From JAADJA01 sp963840975 (GTDB lineage: Bacteria > Bacteroidota > Bacteroidia > Bacteroidales > JAADJA01), in assembly GCA_963840975.1 (NCBI GenBank), contig CAWJBC010000016.1, positions 141,637 through 205,636 of the forward strand: DNA of 64,000 nucleotides, written 5' to 3'. The translations under genes and the position numbers were made by a program. This document shows positions 8,606 through 17,602 of the stretch, in pieces (the first letter of the stretch is position 1; every line of letters starts with the position of its first letter). The notes under the pieces were generated by a model. That model saw only the letters and a list, made by a program, of their open reading frames with translations, did not search any database and was not told the DNA's origin.

Positions 8606-8953
8606 ATGAATATAGAGGAATTCAGAGCCTATTGCATGTCGAAAAAAGGGGTAACCGAATGTTTTCCATTTGATGAAACAACACTGGTATTCAAAGTGAT
8701 GGATAAAATGTTTGCCCTTACCGATACCGAAGACGATTTCAGTATCAATTTAAAATGTGAACCGGAAAAAGCAATTGAGCTGAGGGAATATTATCCTGCT
8801 GTCCAGCCCGGATACCACATGAACAAAAAGAATTGGAATACAATTCTTATTGATGATTCGCTTTCTGACAAAATGGTTTTTGGTTGGGTGGACGATTCGT
8901 ACGATCTGGTTGTAAAGAGTTTGCCAAAAAGCAAGCAGGACAAACTGGTATAA
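8606..8953 (+). CDS. MmcQ/YjbR family protein
   Basis: A ~115-residue protein when started at the second Met (MNIEEFRAYCMSKKG), which matches the usual start of the family; the frame is open a further 11 residues upstream without a better start. It has the typical CyaY-like/YjbR motifs: FPFDETTLVFKVMDKMFAL, then NLKCEPEKAIELRE, GYHMNKKNWNTILID and a terminal DLVVKSLPKSK. The family is often labelled DNA-binding but its role is not established. It stands alone, 14 bp before the peptidase gene. Confidence 0.88.
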   Translation: MNIEEFRAYCMSKKGVTECFPFDETTLVFKVMDKMFALTDTEDDFSINLKCEPEKAIELREYYPAVQPGYHMNKKNWNTILIDDSLSDKMVFGWVDDSYDLVVKSLPKSKQDKLV

Positions 8954-8966
8954 AAGATTAATTGGG

Positions 8967-9824
8967 ATGATGGACAATTTGATGGAGGTTCCAAATAATA
9001 ATCCGGGAATTATTTTTTTCAGCATTATTTTTATAGGTCTCCTTGTTTTACTTAGCTATCACCTTTCAAAGTCATTGTATTTGGGAAAGGCTATAAAGGC
9101 GGCATTCTCTGACCGGAAAATCCCGATACATTTTGACTTTTCAGCTAAAAGTCTTCCGGTAAGCGCTGAAAACTATCTTAACACACATTTTAAGTTTTAC
9201 AGAGATTTACACGACACCGAGAAAGAAGTATTTGCAAGCAGGACTGTTAAATTCATTGAGGGCAAAAATTTTGTAACACGCCAAAACCTTCAACTGACCA
9301 ATGAAATGAAATTGGTAATTGCCTATACAGCAGTAAAAATTACTTTTGGGTTATCCGATTATACTTTCCCTTCATTTCCCACTATCATTATTTATCCCGG
9401 CGAATTCATGTCAAAAATTTCTCATCATTTGTCAAAAGGAGAAACGAATGCTGCCGGAGTTATTGCTTTTTCGTGGAAAGATATAAAGTTTGGATTTGAT
9501 TTTCCAAATGATTCTTTGAATCTCGGGTACCATGAGTTTGCACATGCCTTGTTCATTGAGCATTTCAGAAACTCATTCGATGATGATTTTAACAGGTATT
9601 ATTCCCAATGGGTAGCAACCGTCAGAAATGGCAAAGTGATGAGTGACATAAAGGAAAGGGCTGTTTTCAGAGATTATGCTATAACAAATGAGCACGAACT
9701 TTTTGCAGTTTCGGTTGAAAACTTTTTCGAGAGAACGGAATATTTTAAAAATGAATTACCACAACTGTATATGCTCATGACAAAAATACTCAATCAGGAT
9801 CCCTTAGCCAGTAAGGTTAATTGA
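8967..9824 (+). CDS. MtfA-like zinc metallopeptidase (M90 family)
   Basis: A 285-residue protein with one N-terminal transmembrane helix (residues ~13-33, FFSIIFIGLLVLLSYHL). The cytoplasmic or periplasmic domain carries HEFAH (HExxH zinc motif, near residue 191) followed by ALFIEHF. Upstream segments such as DLHDTEKEVFASRTVKFIEGK match the MtfA/DgsA-type peptidase family. Enterobacterial MtfA processes peptides and binds the Mlc repressor; in Bacteroidota the substrate is unknown. It overlaps the convergent DUF6132 gene by 8 bp. Confidence 0.82.
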   Translation: MMDNLMEVPNNNPGIIFFSIIFIGLLVLLSYHLSKSLYLGKAIKAAFSDRKIPIHFDFSAKSLPVSAENYLNTHFKFYRDLHDTEKEVFASRTVKFIEGKNFVTRQNLQLTNEMKLVIAYTAVKITFGLSDYTFPSFPTIIIYPGEFMSKISHHLSKGETNAAGVIAFSWKDIKFGFDFPNDSLNLGYHEFAHALFIEHFRNSFDDDFNRYYSQWVATVRNGKVMSDIKERAVFRDYAITNEHELFAVSVENFFERTEYFKNELPQLYMLMTKILNQDPLASKVN

Positions 9825-10068
9825 CGTTACCGGGCTTTTTCTTGACCGACTTGAATATATCAAATATTAAATACCCAAAAGCCCCTCCCCAGGCTGTGCT
9901 CATCCACGGATTGGAAGTTATGGCACAGGTACCCGATACACATCCGACCTTTGCATAATAAATATATCCGCCGATTGCCCCAATAATTAATCCAACCAAA
10001 GCAATTTTTGAAATCCGGGCAAAGAACCCCTTCTTTTTATCCGGTTGTATAGTGTTTTGATTTTCCAT
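9817..10068 (-). CDS. DUF6132-like small membrane protein
   Basis: An 83-residue protein with a charged N-terminus and two hydrophobic segments (ALVGLIIGAIGGYIYYA and TAWGGAFGYLIFDIF) around a Cys pair in VGCVSGTCAITSNPW. This GC-x3-GTC-x-ITSNP signature is that of the DUF6132 family found mainly in Bacteroidota. Function is unknown; the paired cysteines next to the membrane suggest redox or metal handling. It is 11 bp downstream of the membrane-anchored thioredoxin gene, so the two are probably co-transcribed and may share a thiol role. Confidence 0.78.
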   Translation of the reverse strand: MENQNTIQPDKKKGFFARISKIALVGLIIGAIGGYIYYAKVGCVSGTCAITSNPWMSTAWGGAFGYLIFDIFKSVKKKPGNVN

Positions 10069-10079
10069 TATTTGTTATT

Positions 10080-10511
10080 TCAAATGTGTGAATTAATCGC
10101 CTTCAACAGGACTGATTTTGGTTTTACGCCTACAAACTTTTGAACCATCTTCCCATCTTTAAAAATCAAAATGGTTGGAATACTTTGAATTCCAAGCTTA
10201 CCGGCAGTTTTTTTATGCTGATCAATATTCAGTTTGCAAATATTGGCTTTATCCGCCATTTCATCAGCAATTTCGTCTACTATCGGCCCCTGAACCCTGC
10301 AAGGACCGCACCATGCAGCCCAAAAATCAACAAGTGAAACACCGTTTTTTATGGTCGCTTGAAAATTTTCATCCGTCAGCACTTTTACATTTTCCGAAGG
10401 TGGTTTTTTCATCCGGTTACGGTTCTTTAGAAACAAATAAATAACGAATGCCAGGAATAACCCTGAAATTATATAGGTAATTACATTTCCACTCTCAGCA
10501 GTTTGAATCAT
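10080..10511 (-). CDS. Membrane-anchored thioredoxin
   Basis: A 143-residue protein with an N-terminal transmembrane helix (residues ~11-27) and a full thioredoxin domain. FWAAWCGPCRVQGP provides the CGPC active site, SIPTILIFKDG the cis-Pro loop, and VGVKPK the end of the fold. It should act as a dithiol reductant; orientation (cytoplasmic or periplasmic side) is not clear, but a single N-terminal helix with positive residues after it favours the cytoplasmic face. It precedes the DUF6132 gene. Confidence 0.92.
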   Translation of the reverse strand: MIQTAESGNVITYIISGLFLAFVIYLFLKNRNRMKKPPSENVKVLTDENFQATIKNGVSLVDFWAAWCGPCRVQGPIVDEIADEMADKANICKLNIDQHKKTAGKLGIQSIPTILIFKDGKMVQKFVGVKPKSVLLKAINSHI

Positions 10512-10559
10512 TTTGTAGATTTTTTGATCAAAGCGATCATCAAATATGGTGCCAGCATA

Positions 10560-13010
10560 TCACTTAAATATCACTACTGTAATTCCATGTCCGCCACGCT
10601 CAATGTGTTCATCCTGGTATTGACGGACTTCAGATACTGTTCGCAAATATTCGTGGATCATGGTTCGGAGGATGCCGAATCCTTTGCCATGAAGAATCCT
10701 TACTTCACGAATGTTCAGTAAAATTGCATCATCAATATAATGATTGACGAGTTCAATCGCTTCCTCACCTCTTTTACCCCTGACATCCAGCTGATGTTTA
10801 AAATTTGTCAGTTTGTCATTAAGATCATTGATAACCGAATTTTTCAAACCTCCTACCGGTTTTGCATTTCTTTTCCTATCGTCAGCCCTGCATTTTTCAA
10901 CTTTGCTTAATTGCGTTCTGAACCTAATTGAATTGAAACCCAGCACAATCTCCTCACCGGCGACTTCAAGCACTTCACCTGTTATATCCTGTTCTGCAAT
11001 TTTTACAAAATCTCCCACCTTTATTTTTCCCTGTTCACCAAGCTCCTCCTTAGCCTCAGCCTTAGCCTTATCCTCATCCCCAGCCTTCTTCTTAGCCTCT
11101 CTTCTCACCTCCTCCTTTGTTTCAATGGCTTTTATTTTCTTTTCTCTTGCTTTTAAATTGTCTCTGAGTGCTTTGGTTTTTTCTTTATCAGCCTGCGATT
11201 CTCTGATTTCTTTAATGGTATTTTCGATCAGCTTGTTTGAAGAAACAATCAGTTCTTCAGCTTCCTTCTTTGCCCTGAGCATAATGTCTGACTTGCTTGA
11301 TTCTATATTCTCAAGCAAAACCTGGTACTTTTCAATTAATTTTTGCAAAGTTTCATCCGAAGAAGTCACTTTTTGCTGTTCCATTTCAAGTTGTTTTTTT
11401 TCAATTTCAAGTTGCTGCAATTGTTCATCAAAATCGAGTTGCTTTTTGCCGATGTATTTTTCAGCATTTTTCAGTATCTGTTTCGGAAATCCAATTTTTC
11501 GTGCAATTTCCAGGGCAAACGAGCTACCGGGCTTCCCAACGCTCAATTGATACAGTGGCTGCATAGCTTTCGAATCGAAAAGCATAGCGCCGTTCACAAT
11601 TCCGTTTTCATTGCCAGCCATCAATTTTAAATTGGAATAATGAGTGGTCACAACTCCAAAAGTTCTTATCTCATTCATCTTTTCGAGGACAGCCTGAGCA
11701 ATGGCTCCGCCAAGCTGTGGCTCCGTTCCTGTTCCGAGTTCATCAATCAAAAACAAAGATGACGCATTTGAATTCAGGACGAAATATTTCATATTGACAA
11801 GGTGAGAGCTGTAGGTACTCAGGTCATTTTCGAGTGATTGCTCATCGCCGATATCTATAAAGAGATTGGTAAAAGTTCCAGATCGTGAATCATCTTTCAC
11901 CGGAATCAGCAAGCCGCATTGCAGCATGTATTGTAGCAAACCGATGGTTTTAAGGCACACCGATTTACCGCCAGCATTTGGTCCAGAAATCACAAGAATG
12001 CGTTGATCCTGATTCAAAGTGATATTCAGGGGGATAACGGATTTTTTCTGTTTTTGATGAGATAAAAACAGAAGCGGGTGTACAGCCTGATTCCACGATA
12101 TTTCTGATTCAGGGATCAATTCAGGTTTCAGCGCATTTATTTTAATGGCAAACTTGGCTTTTGCCCTGATGAAATCTATCATTCCCAAAAACCGAAATGC
12201 TTCGAGTAAAAATGAGATATGGGGACGGATAAAACTGCTGACATCTTTTAAAATTCGGATGATCTCCCTTCTTTCTACACTTTCAATTTCCCGGATCTCA
12301 TTATTGGTTTCAAAAACTTCTTCGGGTTCGATATAAATGGTTTGACCGGTTGCAGACTGGTCATGGATGAAGCCTCTCAACTGTCGCTTATAAGAGGCGG
12401 GAACGGGGATTACCAGTCGTCCGTTGCGGATGGTGATCTCCGAATCATTGGACACCCAACCTGATTTTTTTGCCTGTTGAAGAGTAGAATTGATTTTCCG
12501 TGAAATAGAAGAACGTTTCGACAATAACTTTCTCCTGATTTCACCAAGCTCAGGTGATGCATTATCTTTTACATTTCCGCTGTTGTCGAGTATGTGGTTA
12601 ATTTTCCTGATGATTTCGGGATCAACTTGAATTGGAAGTATCATGGAATTCAGCTCCGGGAACTTTTCAACTTCCTGTTTTGCAATAAAGGCGACACAAT
12701 CTGTAATAGTGATAAGGGAGGATTTCAGGTTGAAAAGATTTTCCTGTTCGATATAAGTTCCTTCGATGGCTATCCTTTTCAATTCAGGGGAAAGATCAAA
12801 ATAGTCTCCTGATGGGAAATTCCCTTCTTTCAAGAGCATTTGTCTGAACTCCTCGGTTTGGTCTAGCAGTTTTGACAGAAGTTCAGTATTGGCTGTGAAC
12901 CTGATTTTATCCACGAACGATTCGCCCATGGGGCTTAAACATAATTCATGCAGCAGCTCCCTTATCTTGTCGAATCCTATCTTTTCTTCAAAATTACGCG
13001 GATAAATCAT
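10560..13010 (-). CDS. mutS2: Endonuclease MutS2
   Basis: An 816-residue protein of normal length. The core has the MutS ABC ATPase: Walker A ISGPNAGGKSV near residue 340, a signature region around SLENDLSTYSSHL, and Walker B LFLIDELGTGTEP. A long coiled coil covers residues ~510-650, and the C-terminal Smr nuclease domain has LDVRGKR and HGKGFG. MutS2 acts on branched DNA and stalled ribosomes, not mismatch repair. An unusual A/E/K-rich insert (KKAGDEDKAKAEAKEELGE) sits in the coiled coil. TAACTTTG at 13015-13022 (minus) ends four bases before the ATG; if it is the -7 box, the transcript would be nearly leaderless. Confidence 0.96.
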   Translation of the reverse strand: MIYPRNFEEKIGFDKIRELLHELCLSPMGESFVDKIRFTANTELLSKLLDQTEEFRQMLLKEGNFPSGDYFDLSPELKRIAIEGTYIEQENLFNLKSSLITITDCVAFIAKQEVEKFPELNSMILPIQVDPEIIRKINHILDNSGNVKDNASPELGEIRRKLLSKRSSISRKINSTLQQAKKSGWVSNDSEITIRNGRLVIPVPASYKRQLRGFIHDQSATGQTIYIEPEEVFETNNEIREIESVERREIIRILKDVSSFIRPHISFLLEAFRFLGMIDFIRAKAKFAIKINALKPELIPESEISWNQAVHPLLFLSHQKQKKSVIPLNITLNQDQRILVISGPNAGGKSVCLKTIGLLQYMLQCGLLIPVKDDSRSGTFTNLFIDIGDEQSLENDLSTYSSHLVNMKYFVLNSNASSLFLIDELGTGTEPQLGGAIAQAVLEKMNEIRTFGVVTTHYSNLKLMAGNENGIVNGAMLFDSKAMQPLYQLSVGKPGSSFALEIARKIGFPKQILKNAEKYIGKKQLDFDEQLQQLEIEKKQLEMEQQKVTSSDETLQKLIEKYQVLLENIESSKSDIMLRAKKEAEELIVSSNKLIENTIKEIRESQADKEKTKALRDNLKAREKKIKAIETKEEVRREAKKKAGDEDKAKAEAKEELGEQGKIKVGDFVKIAEQDITGEVLEVAGEEIVLGFNSIRFRTQLSKVEKCRADDRKRNAKPVGGLKNSVINDLNDKLTNFKHQLDVRGKRGEEAIELVNHYIDDAILLNIREVRILHGKGFGILRTMIHEYLRTVSEVRQYQDEHIERGGHGITVVIFK

Positions 13011-13455
13011 GATGCAAAGTTAGGGGATAATTTTTTCCATTCGAGCTATAAGAACTGAATCAATATTATCCGAAAATAGTTGTTTATGATGGTGAAATAT
13101 ACTTAGTCTTAAGCTAAAATACTGCAAATTTTATTTTGACATAAATAAGGAAGATGACATAATAGTCAAATGGGGTCCAAATGGAGGTAAGGGTGTTAAA
13201 CAGTCTATCCTAATGAATTCTAAAAAAATTCAATGACATTGTCAATTTTGGGGTTTAAAATCAAAACTAAATAAACAGACTTCTTCGCAAATCCCGTCCC
13301 GAAAGTTCGGAATCCAATTCTAAAATACCGGAAAAGTTTTCCGGTGTTTTAGTTTATAACCCTACCGGATATAATTTATTTCTAAATTATTCCAATAACA
13401 TTCTAACACTGGTTTTCTTCCTGCTTGTCTTTTTCCTCCCGATACTTCTCATATT
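13011..13455. terminator. Non-coding gap with a candidate hairpin terminator
   Basis: This 445 bp gap lies between mutS2 (start) and hicB (end), both on the minus strand. It holds one strong palindrome, ACCGGAAAA-G-TTTTCCGGT at 13327-13345, flanked by AAAA and TTTT so that a U-run follows on either strand. This is the best candidate for terminating the hicA-hicB transcript. The rest shows no gene or repeat I recognise. Confidence 0.45.
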
Positions 13456-13674
13456 TTATGCAACCTGATAAATCACCGGGCGGTAATGAGGTGGTGGTAT
13501 GGGTTTTCCATTAACACGAGCAGACTCAATCCATGCTTCTTTTGCCATTAACACTTCTTGCAATGCTTTTCCCTGCGTATCACCAAAAGCTGAGCAATGT
13601 GTTAAATCAGGAATATCCGCTATGTAACCTTCATCTTCCTCACTGTAAAATACATTAATATGATAATCTTTCAT
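13456..13674 (-). CDS. hicB: HicB-like antitoxin, short form
   Basis: A 72-residue HicB-like protein. The partly degraded RNase H-like fold shows FYSEEDEGYIADIPDLTHCSAFGDTQGKA, with the usual D-x-GY-x-A-x-x-P-D-L motif, then a WIESARVNGKPIPPP tail. There is no added DNA-binding domain. It neutralises the HicA ribonuclease encoded just upstream; the two genes overlap by one base (13674). The order toxin then antitoxin is the common HicAB order. Confidence 0.9.
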   Translation of the reverse strand: MKDYHINVFYSEEDEGYIADIPDLTHCSAFGDTQGKALQEVLMAKEAWIESARVNGKPIPPPHYRPVIYQVA

Positions 13675-13910
13675 TATTTGTCCTCCATTTGTAAATTATA
13701 TTTTTCAATGATTTTCAATAATTGTTTTATCTGATATGGCTTTGCTTTACCCTCGACATTTTGTAAATTTAATAATTCTGATACATCCGGATATATAAAA
13801 ATATGATGGCTTCCATTAATACGATCTAACTTAAATCCAAAGATTTCAGCACAGCTTACAATTTCCGAAAAACGAATATTTTTAGAACCAGAAAGTAACT
13901 TTTGAAGCAA
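13674..13910 (-). CDS. hicA: HicA-like mRNA interferase toxin
   Basis: A 78-residue protein with the HicA double-stranded-RNA-binding-like fold: EIVSCAEIFGFKLDRINGSHHIFIYPD, with the catalytic His in GSHH near residue 37, and a KPYQIKQLLKIIEKY helix at the end. It is slightly longer at the N-terminus than classic HicA (about 60 residues). It cleaves mRNA when freed from HicB. A possible promoter is TAACTTTG (13977-13984, minus), and a perfect TTGTACAA palindrome (13954-13961) lies in its leader as a candidate repressor site. Confidence 0.88.
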   Translation of the reverse strand: MLQKLLSGSKNIRFSEIVSCAEIFGFKLDRINGSHHIFIYPDVSELLNLQNVEGKAKPYQIKQLLKIIEKYNLQMEDK

Positions 13911-14074
13911 TTTCCGTTTTTACATCTGTATTATATTCTTTAGGGGTTTATACTTGTACAAATCCCTTATATCTTACAAAGTTATTAAAAATATTATTCA
14001 AAATTTGGTTCATAATTGCAGCATGACAAATCTACCACAAAATTGTTGTATTTTTGTTTGAAAATAATTTAAAG
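13911..14074. promoter_or_regulatory. Divergent promoter region of two HicAB modules
   Basis: This 164 bp AT-rich region separates two oppositely oriented toxin-antitoxin modules. On the minus strand TAACTTTG (13984 to 13977) matches the TAnnTTTG -7 element, with a leader of about 60 bases to hicA. On the plus strand TATTTTTG (14049-14056) would give a leader of ~15 bases to the HicB ATG at 14075. The palindrome TTGTACAA at 13954-13961 could be an autoregulation site. No well-spaced -33 boxes were found. Confidence 0.4.
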
Positions 14075-14290
14075 ATGAAAATGACTGCAATAATTGAAAA
14101 ATCGGATGATGGATGGTATGTAGGGCAAATTGAAGAATTTCCGGCTGCCATTTCCCAGGGCAAGACCATCAATGAATTGAAGGCGAATTTGATTGATGCT
14201 TTTATGTTGCTATTAGAGGCAAACAAAGAAAGTACAGAAAAGGAATACATCAACAGGAAAGTGATCCGCGAAGATTTATTGCTGGTTTAA
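14075..14290 (+). CDS. HicB-like antitoxin (second module)
   Basis: About 71 residues from the ATG at 14075 (MKMTAIIEKSDDGWYVGQI), chosen over the upstream ATG at 14054 because the family starts at this beta strand. It has the HicB_lk motif GWYVGQIEEFPAAISQGKTINELKANL. It overlaps the following hicA by one base (TAATG-type junction at 14290), so translation is coupled. The order here is antitoxin then toxin, opposite to the neighbouring module. Confidence 0.87.
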   Translation: MKMTAIIEKSDDGWYVGQIEEFPAAISQGKTINELKANLIDAFMLLLEANKESTEKEYINRKVIREDLLLV

Positions 14291-14487
14291 TGAAGCGACA
14301 AAAATTAATAAAGCATCTTATTAAGCATGATTGTATTTTAATGCGTGAAGGTGCAAATCATTCCATATATCAAAATCTTACAAATAGAAAACAATCATCT
14401 GTTGGCAGACACAAAGAATTATCAGACTTGATGTGTTACAAAATATGTAAACAATTGGATATTCCTGTAATTGCGAAACAATTATAA
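14290..14487 (+). CDS. HicA-like mRNA interferase toxin (second module)
   Basis: A 65-residue protein close to classic HicA length: LIKHLIKHDCILMREGANHSIYQN with the catalytic His in GANH near residue 24, then a KICKQLDIP tail. It is predicted to be a toxin that cleaves translated mRNA. It is sandwiched between two HicB-type genes (14075-14290 and 14528-14869), so either could serve as its antitoxin. Confidence 0.9.
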   Translation: MKRQKLIKHLIKHDCILMREGANHSIYQNLTNRKQSSVGRHKELSDLMCYKICKQLDIPVIAKQL

Positions 14488-14527
14488 AAACAATAGAATA
14501 CTTACATGACCTGAAATTTTTAATGGA

Positions 14528-14869
14528 ATGAAAGATGCAATAACATACAAGAATTTTGTTGGCTCTGTTCGTTTTGCAGCAGAGGATGAAACATTCTATG
14601 GTAAAATTGAAGGCATTGATGATTTATTAACTTTCGAAGCAGACAATGTAAAAGGTTTAAAAGAGGCATTTAAATATGTGGTGGATGAGCACATCAAAGA
14701 TTCTGAAAAGGCAGGTGTTCCGGTTAAAAAATCATTTAAAGGCTCACTTAATATTAGGATTCCGGGTAAATTGCATGAAAAAGCTTCGGTTTTAGCAAAA
14801 TTAAATGGTATGTCATTAAATCAGTTTATTCAACGCGCTATTCAACATGAGATTGAATATAATAAATGA
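14528..14869 (+). CDS. HicB-family protein with C-terminal ribbon-helix-helix domain
   Basis: A 113-residue protein. The N-terminal ~60 residues are HicB-like (GSVRFAAEDETFYGKIEGIDDLLTFEADNVKGLKEAF). The C-terminus is an Arc/MetJ-type ribbon-helix-helix (GSLNIRIPGKLHEKASVLAKLNGMSLNQFIQRAIQHEI) of the DNA-binding HicB class. It lies 40 bp after hicA with no own toxin gene, so it is either an additional antitoxin and repressor for that HicA or an orphan. The RHH part could repress the divergent region upstream. Confidence 0.88.
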   Translation: MKDAITYKNFVGSVRFAAEDETFYGKIEGIDDLLTFEADNVKGLKEAFKYVVDEHIKDSEKAGVPVKKSFKGSLNIRIPGKLHEKASVLAKLNGMSLNQFIQRAIQHEIEYNK

Positions 14870-14961
14870 TGTTAGATTGATAAAGTAGTCCCAGATAGAA
14901 AAAAGACTCTACTAAGTAATGATGTGATGGATAAATTTTATAGAAATACCAGGATCAGCAG

Positions 14962-17480
14962 ATGAAAAAATCATTTATTGGCTTTTTCTTTGTTGTATAC
15001 GTTGTCATTCTGACATCCTGTCAAAAGACCAAAATTCATTTTTTTGAACTTTCAAATAACTGGCAATTCCGGCAGGCAGGAACCAGTAAGTGGCTCCCTG
15101 CTTCAGTCCCGGGATGCGTTCATACCGACCTTCTGAACAACTCAATAATCGAAGATCCTTTTTTTGGTGATAACGAACAGAAACTTCAGTGGATAGAAAA
15201 AAACGACTGGGAGTATAAAATCACTTTCACTATAGACAAAAATGTTCTGAAAAATGAGAAGATTGAGTTTGTATTTGAAGGATTGGATACTTATGCAGAG
15301 GTTTACCTGAATGATTCACTGGTTTTATTTGCTGATAATATGTTCAGGGAATGGACGGTGAATTGCACTAATCGTCTCAGAACTGGTGAAAATGAACTGT
15401 ATATAAAATTCATTTCACCGGTTTATATGGATTCGGTAAAAGCTTCACAATTAGCCTATAAACTTCCTGATGAAAGAGGATTTTCACGTAAAGCGCCTTA
15501 CCAGTATGGCTGGGACTGGGGACCAAGGTTTGTTACATCGGGAATCTGGAAGCCGGTTTATCTTCGTGTTTGGGATGGGATCAGGATATCAGATGTTCAT
15601 GTATCCACTTCTTCTGTGCAAAATAATGAAGCCGTCATCAGCATTGAAGCTGAGATTGAAAGTACAATGGAACAATCTGCAAAAATTTCTTATCAAATTG
15701 ATGAAATTGAATTTACTGAAAATATAACTTTAGGAAGGGTTTTAATATCTTTAATAAAAAAATAACTTTTCCGAATCCGCGGGTTTGGTGGCCCAATGGC
15801 ATGGGTGAACATCCTTTGTATAATTTGAAATTTCAGGTTCAATCCGGAAATTCGAAAGATGAAAAGGTACTCAGGTGTGGTATCCGAAAGATAGAACTGG
15901 TTCAGGAAAAGGATTCCATAGGTGAGTCATTTTATGTCAAAATTAACGGTCTTCCGTTTTTTGCAAAAGGCGCAAATTATATCCCGCAGGATAATTTTCC
16001 ATCGAGGATTTCGGATGAAAAATATTGGCAAACCATAATGTCTGCGGTTGATGGCAACATGAACATGCTTCGGGTTTGGGGTGGCGGGATTTATGAAAAG
16101 GATATTTTTTATGATCTCTGTGATGAAAACGGAATCGTGGTTTGGCAGGATTTCATGTTTGCCTGTAATATGTATCCTGGTGATTCTGCTTTTGTTGAAA
16201 ATGTAAAACAGGAAGCCACTCACCAGGTAAAACGTTTGCGGAATCATCCATGCTTGGCTTTATGGTGCGGCAACAATGAAATAGACGAAGGCTGGAAAAA
16301 CTGGGGATGGCAAAAAGCATTGAACTACACTGTATCCGATTCTTCTGAGGTTTGGAATAACTACGTAAAAATCTTTGAAAAAATTCTACCGGAAGCAGTA
16401 TCCCACTATTCTCCTTATACCCCCTATATCCCATCTTCCCCGCAAAATGGTTGGGGTCGAAAAGAATCACTTACCCATGGCGACATGCATTATTGGGGAG
16501 TCTGGTGGGGTGAGGAGCCGTTTGATATATATGAGGAAAAGGTGGGAAGGTTCATGAGTGAATACGGCTTTCAGGGTTTTCCAGAACTGAAAACATTGGA
16601 TTCATGCCTATTTCCGGTTGATATGAACCTTCAATCACAGGCTTTGCTTAATCATCAAAAACACCCGCAGGGAATGGAGTTAATAAAAACTTACATGGAA
16701 AGGGAATACCATGTTCCTCAAAATTTTGAAGACTATGCTTATACAAGTCAGCTGGTTCAGGCTTACGGGATCAAAAAAGCAATAGAAGCGCACCGGAGAG
16801 CCATGCCAAGGTGCATGGGAACGCTCTACTGGCAACTGAATGATTGCTGGCCTGTGATTTCGTGGAGCAGTATTGATTATTACAACCGCTGGAAAGCATT
16901 GCATTATTTTGTTCGGGAGGTGTATAAAAATGTTATAATTTCCTTCGAAAGAAATAAGAATGAGGTATCGGTTTATATTGTTTCCGACTTGGTGACCGAT
17001 CTGAATGCAACCCTCATCCTGGAAATCATGGATCTTGATGGAAATGTCTCGAGGCGAGAGGAAAAACCCATATCAGTTTCCGGGTCAACATCAGTTATCT
17101 ATGCCAAAATTGGGATTACAGATATTTCAACAAGCGATCACTTGATAGTTGTCAACCTTTTGAGCGGCGACTCAATTATTGCCTCAAATCTCTATTATTT
17201 TTTACCTCCTAAAGATCTGGCATTACCGGAAGTTCAAATCAAAAAAGAGATTACCCAGGTAGATATTGGATACCTCATCTCACTGTCGGCGGATAAACTT
17301 GCAAAAAATGTTTACCTGTCGGTTGATGCCGATGGCTTTTTCTCCGATAATTATTTTGATTTGCTTCCAGGCAGATCCCGTCAGGTTGTTTTTTTTACCA
17401 ATAAAAAAACTGAAATGACTAAGGACGATTTTTCCATCAGATGCCTCAATAATATAATTTCAACAACACCTGATCCATAG
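14962..17480 (+). CDS. Beta-mannosidase (GH2) lipoprotein, one frameshift
   Basis: Two adjacent frames (14962-15765 and from ~15736 to 17480) encode one GH2 beta-mannosidase. Restoring one A in the GGAAGGG run near 15735 joins ITLG to KGFNIFNKKITFPNPRVWWPNG and gives 839 residues, the usual length. A lipoprotein signal (LTSC, Cys20) places it on a membrane face. The GH2 sugar-binding domain is at the start (NNWQFRQAG, PGCVHTDL); the catalytic barrel has WCGNNEIDEGW (acid/base Glu) and FMSEYGFQGFPE (nucleophile Glu). It removes terminal beta-mannose from mannan-derived oligosaccharides. No other polysaccharide-utilisation genes are next to it. Confidence 0.93.
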
Positions 17481-17602
17481 AAGATACTTTTTATGATGGA
17501 GTAAAAAAATATTTGACTTCTGCTGCTCTATTTTGTATTTTAGTAAACCGAAAATTTCAGACATTTTTATCAATGTCAGGTATCAATTTAAATATTAAAA
17601 TC

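Noticed and set aside
10813..11550. Long 245-codon plus-strand frame opposite mutS2
   Set aside because: It is the antisense shadow of the mutS2 coiled coil; its Ser/Phe/Leu-rich composition reflects the reverse of Glu/Lys/Gln codons.
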